Part shown: positions 60,600-64,000 of the stretch, piece by piece
Layout: each line of letters begins with the position of its first letter
How positions within the stretch are numbered: position 1 is the first letter of the stretch
Assembly (NCBI RefSeq): GCF_016808095.1
Contig: NC_068971.1
Coordinates: forward strand, 13,900,501 to 13,964,500
DNA length: 64,000 nt
Origin: Vigna angularis
Lineage: Eukaryota > Streptophyta > Magnoliopsida > Fabales > Fabaceae
Direction of reading: 5' to 3'
The notes under the pieces: model-generated
Told to the model about the DNA's origin: nothing
What the model saw: the letters and a program-made list of their open reading frames with translations, nothing else
Databases searched by the model: none
Position numbers and translations under genes: made by a program

Positions 60600-62200
60600 T
60601 TTGAACACAAGTTCCCCGACAACGGCGCAAAAACTTATTGACTGCAAAACCAATAACAAGTGTATTGGTCCCAGCGTAGCAAGTGATAAATATCATTTTC
60701 TCCCAACAAATTTGTGCAACACTCGATAACTCTTGCACTTTAATTCAATTAGACCACAAAGTTCATAAAAATACAAGAAACTCTTTTTGGTATTTTCATC
60801 AAACAGTTGGTGTGCAAGAAAATGTAACATAGATTATTTAGAATTTGTTGAGAGTAGAGTTAAACCACTTCATTGTCATGCATTAATAATCATCTCAATT
60901 CCATATTCATGTCAAAATCAACTCACAAAGGATACTCAAATTATATCCCTAGTGACTTTAAACCCATGATAACTTAACAAGTTCCAATCCTTTGAATCCT
61001 TAACAAGCAATCATGCATTAAGTTCAAGAGTCTTAAGATTAATAATAAATCATGTTCTATCTATAAATACAAGCTCCATTAGGTATTTAATTTCAGTTCT
61101 AGGTTCAAGTCATATTTTCCAATATATCAAGAACCACAAATCAAGTAGGGAACCAATCCACATCAAGCATTAAGCATGTAAATTGAATACTAACATGAAT
61201 TGGAAAATCATATATTATTAATAACACAAAATTACACAAAAAGTTACATGTTTTACAACTAATCTCAACAAATAGGAACGACCCTCCATGGTGAAGAACG
61301 TAGGGCTCTACAAATTAAAGAGATAAGAAAGAAATGGAAACCAAAGAGGAGATGCAAGCCCGCTCCCAAGGTTCTTGGCAGCTACTCCATGCCCCAGTTG
61401 TGTCTCCCCTTCACATCAACACCTTCAATTTGTGGTTCATCTTCCTCTTCAACCCCAAAAATGGGGAAACTGCCATGGATGAAAGAGGAAACCCATGGAG
61501 GAGAGGGAGAGCTTTCCAACTCTCCAAATAGCCTCTAAGTGTCTCTCCCAAGTATACTCGATGATTCTATTGATGTAAGAATGAGGACTAATGAAAACCC
61601 TCACGAAAACATGATTAAATATCTCCTTTCACGTATCAAGACTGACAAACTTGCCCAACAGTTTCATTCTCACCTAGTGAGGCCAACAAATTAAAGCTCT
61701 CTAACTTGTAACTCGTTGGGCGAGCCATTGTTTTGCCTAACAACTTCAATACTACAGGTTTGAGCTATCATTGTCACCCAACGAGAAGCAAACTCACCCA
61801 GCCACTCAGCTTGACACTCAGTGGTGACTTTTTAGTCGTTTGGGGGCAGTCCATGGTAGTATAACCCTACATGTGAGTTTTTTCTTCATGTTTGGAGCCT
61901 TGGGTGCGATTCTAGAGCCCTAAAGTGATTATTTATCTAAAAATAATTCTTTCTTGTTCAATTATGCTTTATTCTGTTTGAGTTTGTTTTCCTCCACCAA
62001 AGTTGTTTTCTATTTCCTTATTTCACACACTCAAAGAGATATTAGAGGTAAAACAAGCATGTAATAACTAAAATACAAGAAAACATAAAAACACACTAAA
62101 CTTTGAAACAAAACAAGGTAAAAGTTATTAAGGAATTGATTTATTCATGAAAGTATACACACAAAAAAACCCGTAAAGTCAATGGTTATTAGCATGTCGA
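60600..62200 (-). mobile_element. Athila-like LTR and PBS, minus orientation, truncated
   Basis: At about 60612-60636 (minus strand) the string tttttgcgccgttgtcgggg resembles the Athila-type PBS (tggcgccgttgccgggga), placed directly after an LTR end (accaatacacttgttattgg). The LTR would extend toward about 62.2 kb, where it contains cgttgggcgag and cacccaacgag motifs like those at 57.5 kb. On the other side (60240-60600) a short AT-rich internal piece remains, and no coding. The outer LTR end is uncertain. Confidence 0.58.
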
Positions 62201-64000
62201 AATGGGCATAAAATTGTAAGTCAACCTAACATTTTGAATTTGAATTGCGTTAGATTGAAAATGTTATAATTTTTTCTAATTTTAAATAAGATTTTAAGAT
62301 ATCCGAGTTAGGTTGGAGATAGGTAGAATATTAACTCACTACTAACAATCCTTTATAATTGTTTAAATAATTTTTATTATTATATTTATTTATTAATTTT
62401 AATTATGTAGACTTTGATAATTTTTTGAGGTATAATATTATTTAATGGAATTTGTATGTTTTGGATGCTGAATTGTTTATTTATCTAATTATGTAAGTCA
62501 ATACTTTGAAATTTACTTATTATATTTGTCATAATTATGGTTAATATTAAGTAAAATAGATAAATATTTTTGTTATACAAGTCAAGTCAATATACTTAAA
62601 TTATATTGCAATAACTATATGAAACAAGTGGAAAGAGCAAAATTTGTTTAAATGAGTCAACCCACATAATCTAAGATTCATAGTGGGTTTGAGTTACAAA
62701 TTTTTCATCTCACCAAAAGTTCAGTAAAGTTGAATTGATTTATGTTTTAGCTTAACCTATGGTGAGTCAATTTGTAGTGAGTCGTGTTAGCTTACTTTAA
62801 CATTTTATTCTCTAAACATTAACAACAATTATGAATAGTAAGTAAAAATCAAAGTATCAATCAATACAATTGAGCAAACAAATAAATTAAACACAAGACC
62901 ATTTAAATGCTATTAAAAAAACTTTCTAGAATTTAAAATATCAAATGATAAACAATTCTTAGTAGTAAGTTATAGGTCATTACACGTTAAACGTTTAACA
63001 TAAAGAGAGTTATAGGTCAACATTAAAAAAAACTATATTTTTTTTTAATCTAACCTTATTTGAATCCATGATAAGTTGAGTTTATATATGAGTTTGAACA
63101 ATTTTAATACTCTTATATTTATGATAACCGCACTCACTTATATAAGTTGAATCATTTATAAAACAGTTGTAAAAAATTAATCCATGTAAAACTCATTTAT
63201 CCACCTATTTCAAATTACCATTATAAACCAATCAATTTAGTGAATAACAATAAAAACAATCGAGTAACTAAACTTTTCTTTTTTGGTAACTTGACTTTGT
63301 TTATAAAGATTAAAATGTCATTATAAATACATACAAAAGTACGAGAAACTCCTTATTCTCATATCTTACCAGCTTAAGTTGAAAAATCTTTCATCAATGA
63401 ATCTTCGTTTGAAACCTAAAATTACTACCAAAATTCCCAGAGTCCAAGTCTAACAAAAAGCTATTTCTGCCACATATTTTCTTTTTAATCTCCCATAGAA
63501 AAATAATAGTCTAAATAATTTTGCAATTGTTAAAATTTAGAAAACAAATATTTTTCTCTCAAAATTAAAAAATATATATAATTTTAGTTTCGAAATACTA
63601 CATTTTAAAAATGAAAGAAAATCTTAAATCTTAAATCGTAAACATTAATTCTTAAAAAACTATTTTAGTTTCTCAAATTTAATGTTTATAAACTTTTTTT
63701 TTAATTTTAAAGAACTAAAATACTTTTGAAAATTGGAATGACTAAAACAAAGATTAAAACAATTTTTTGGAATTAAAATTGTAACTAAAATTTTGTTTAT
63801 TTAGTTTTTGGTGTAGAACCGCTAGATTTTTATTTTATGTTTTAATGAGTTTTATTATCCTTTGGTTCTGAAGCTTTTACTTTGTCTTTTATTTACTTTT
63901 TAAGTTTGACTCTGTCAAAGCTTGCAGAAATATTGTAAGAAAATTAGTTTGGTTCAAACATTTGATCACATGTTTCCATAATATTGGGCTTTATCACAGT
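62200..64000. other. AT-rich spacer with degenerate repeat traces
   Basis: No coding is seen. A region at about 62200-62810 (tgtcgaaatgggc at the left, ggtgagtcaatttgtagtga near the right) looks like a degenerate relative of the repeat at 20773-21310. The rest is poly-A/T rich. Confidence 0.4.

Noticed and set aside
61334..61531. Small plus-strand ORF of 65 residues
   Set aside because: It lies inside LTR-like sequence, has no family resemblance and is best explained as chance in a less AT-rich stretch.

Overview
This is plant nuclear DNA: AT-rich, intron-containing and full of nested transposable elements. The make-up (Athila/Calypso-like and Ogre-like LTR remnants, a Cassandra-type LTR, CACTA and MULE elements, legume-looking repeats) suggests a papilionoid legume, possibly Vigna/Phaseolus-like. 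That species guess is inference. No tRNA gene or CRISPR was found; the only rRNA-like sequence is a 5S-derived stretch inside an LTR.

Layout. 1-3825: 3' part of an Athila-like Ty3/gypsy element ending in a 3' LTR, sitting against the 5' side of a MULE. 3846-8052: decayed MULE with a broken transposase and, on the opposite strand, an intact two-exon GRF zinc-finger/membrane protein gene. 8734-24881: a 24-exon gene for a tandem-domain D-alanine--D-alanine ligase-like protein (948 codons after splicing, every junction in frame) with an N-terminus like a plastid transit peptide. Its introns carry a LINE remnant, a complete gag-only LTR retrotransposon with target-site duplication (TSD) ACAAA, and a possible MITE. 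27747-28229: single-exon wound-induced protein (WUN1/SAG20-type) gene on the minus strand. 30801-37820: composite retroelement with Cassandra-like ends (5S rRNA-like sequence, TSD AACTG) and decayed Ty3/gypsy sequence inside. 38864-39481: a minus-strand ORF I do not recognise. 40717-50154: large CACTA element (TSD TAT) with broken TNPD- and TNPA-like genes and a nested gag-only retroelement. 53556-55961: non-autonomous CACTA (TSD TAT) holding a Pack-MULE (9-bp TSD) that carries a BAG7-like gene fragment. 57200-62200: Ogre/Tat-like LTR material and an opposite-facing Athila-like LTR. 62200-64000: AT-rich spacer.

Only three or four host genes are likely functional: the Ddl-like gene, the WUN1-type gene, the unrecognised 38.9-39.5 kb gene, and perhaps the GRF gene carried by the MULE. 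They share no evident pathway. The strongest unusual signals are the GRF gene inside a MULE, the BAG7-carrying Pack-MULE inside a CACTA, and the Cassandra/gypsy composite bounded by one TSD. All calls come from reading the sequence; no database search was run.
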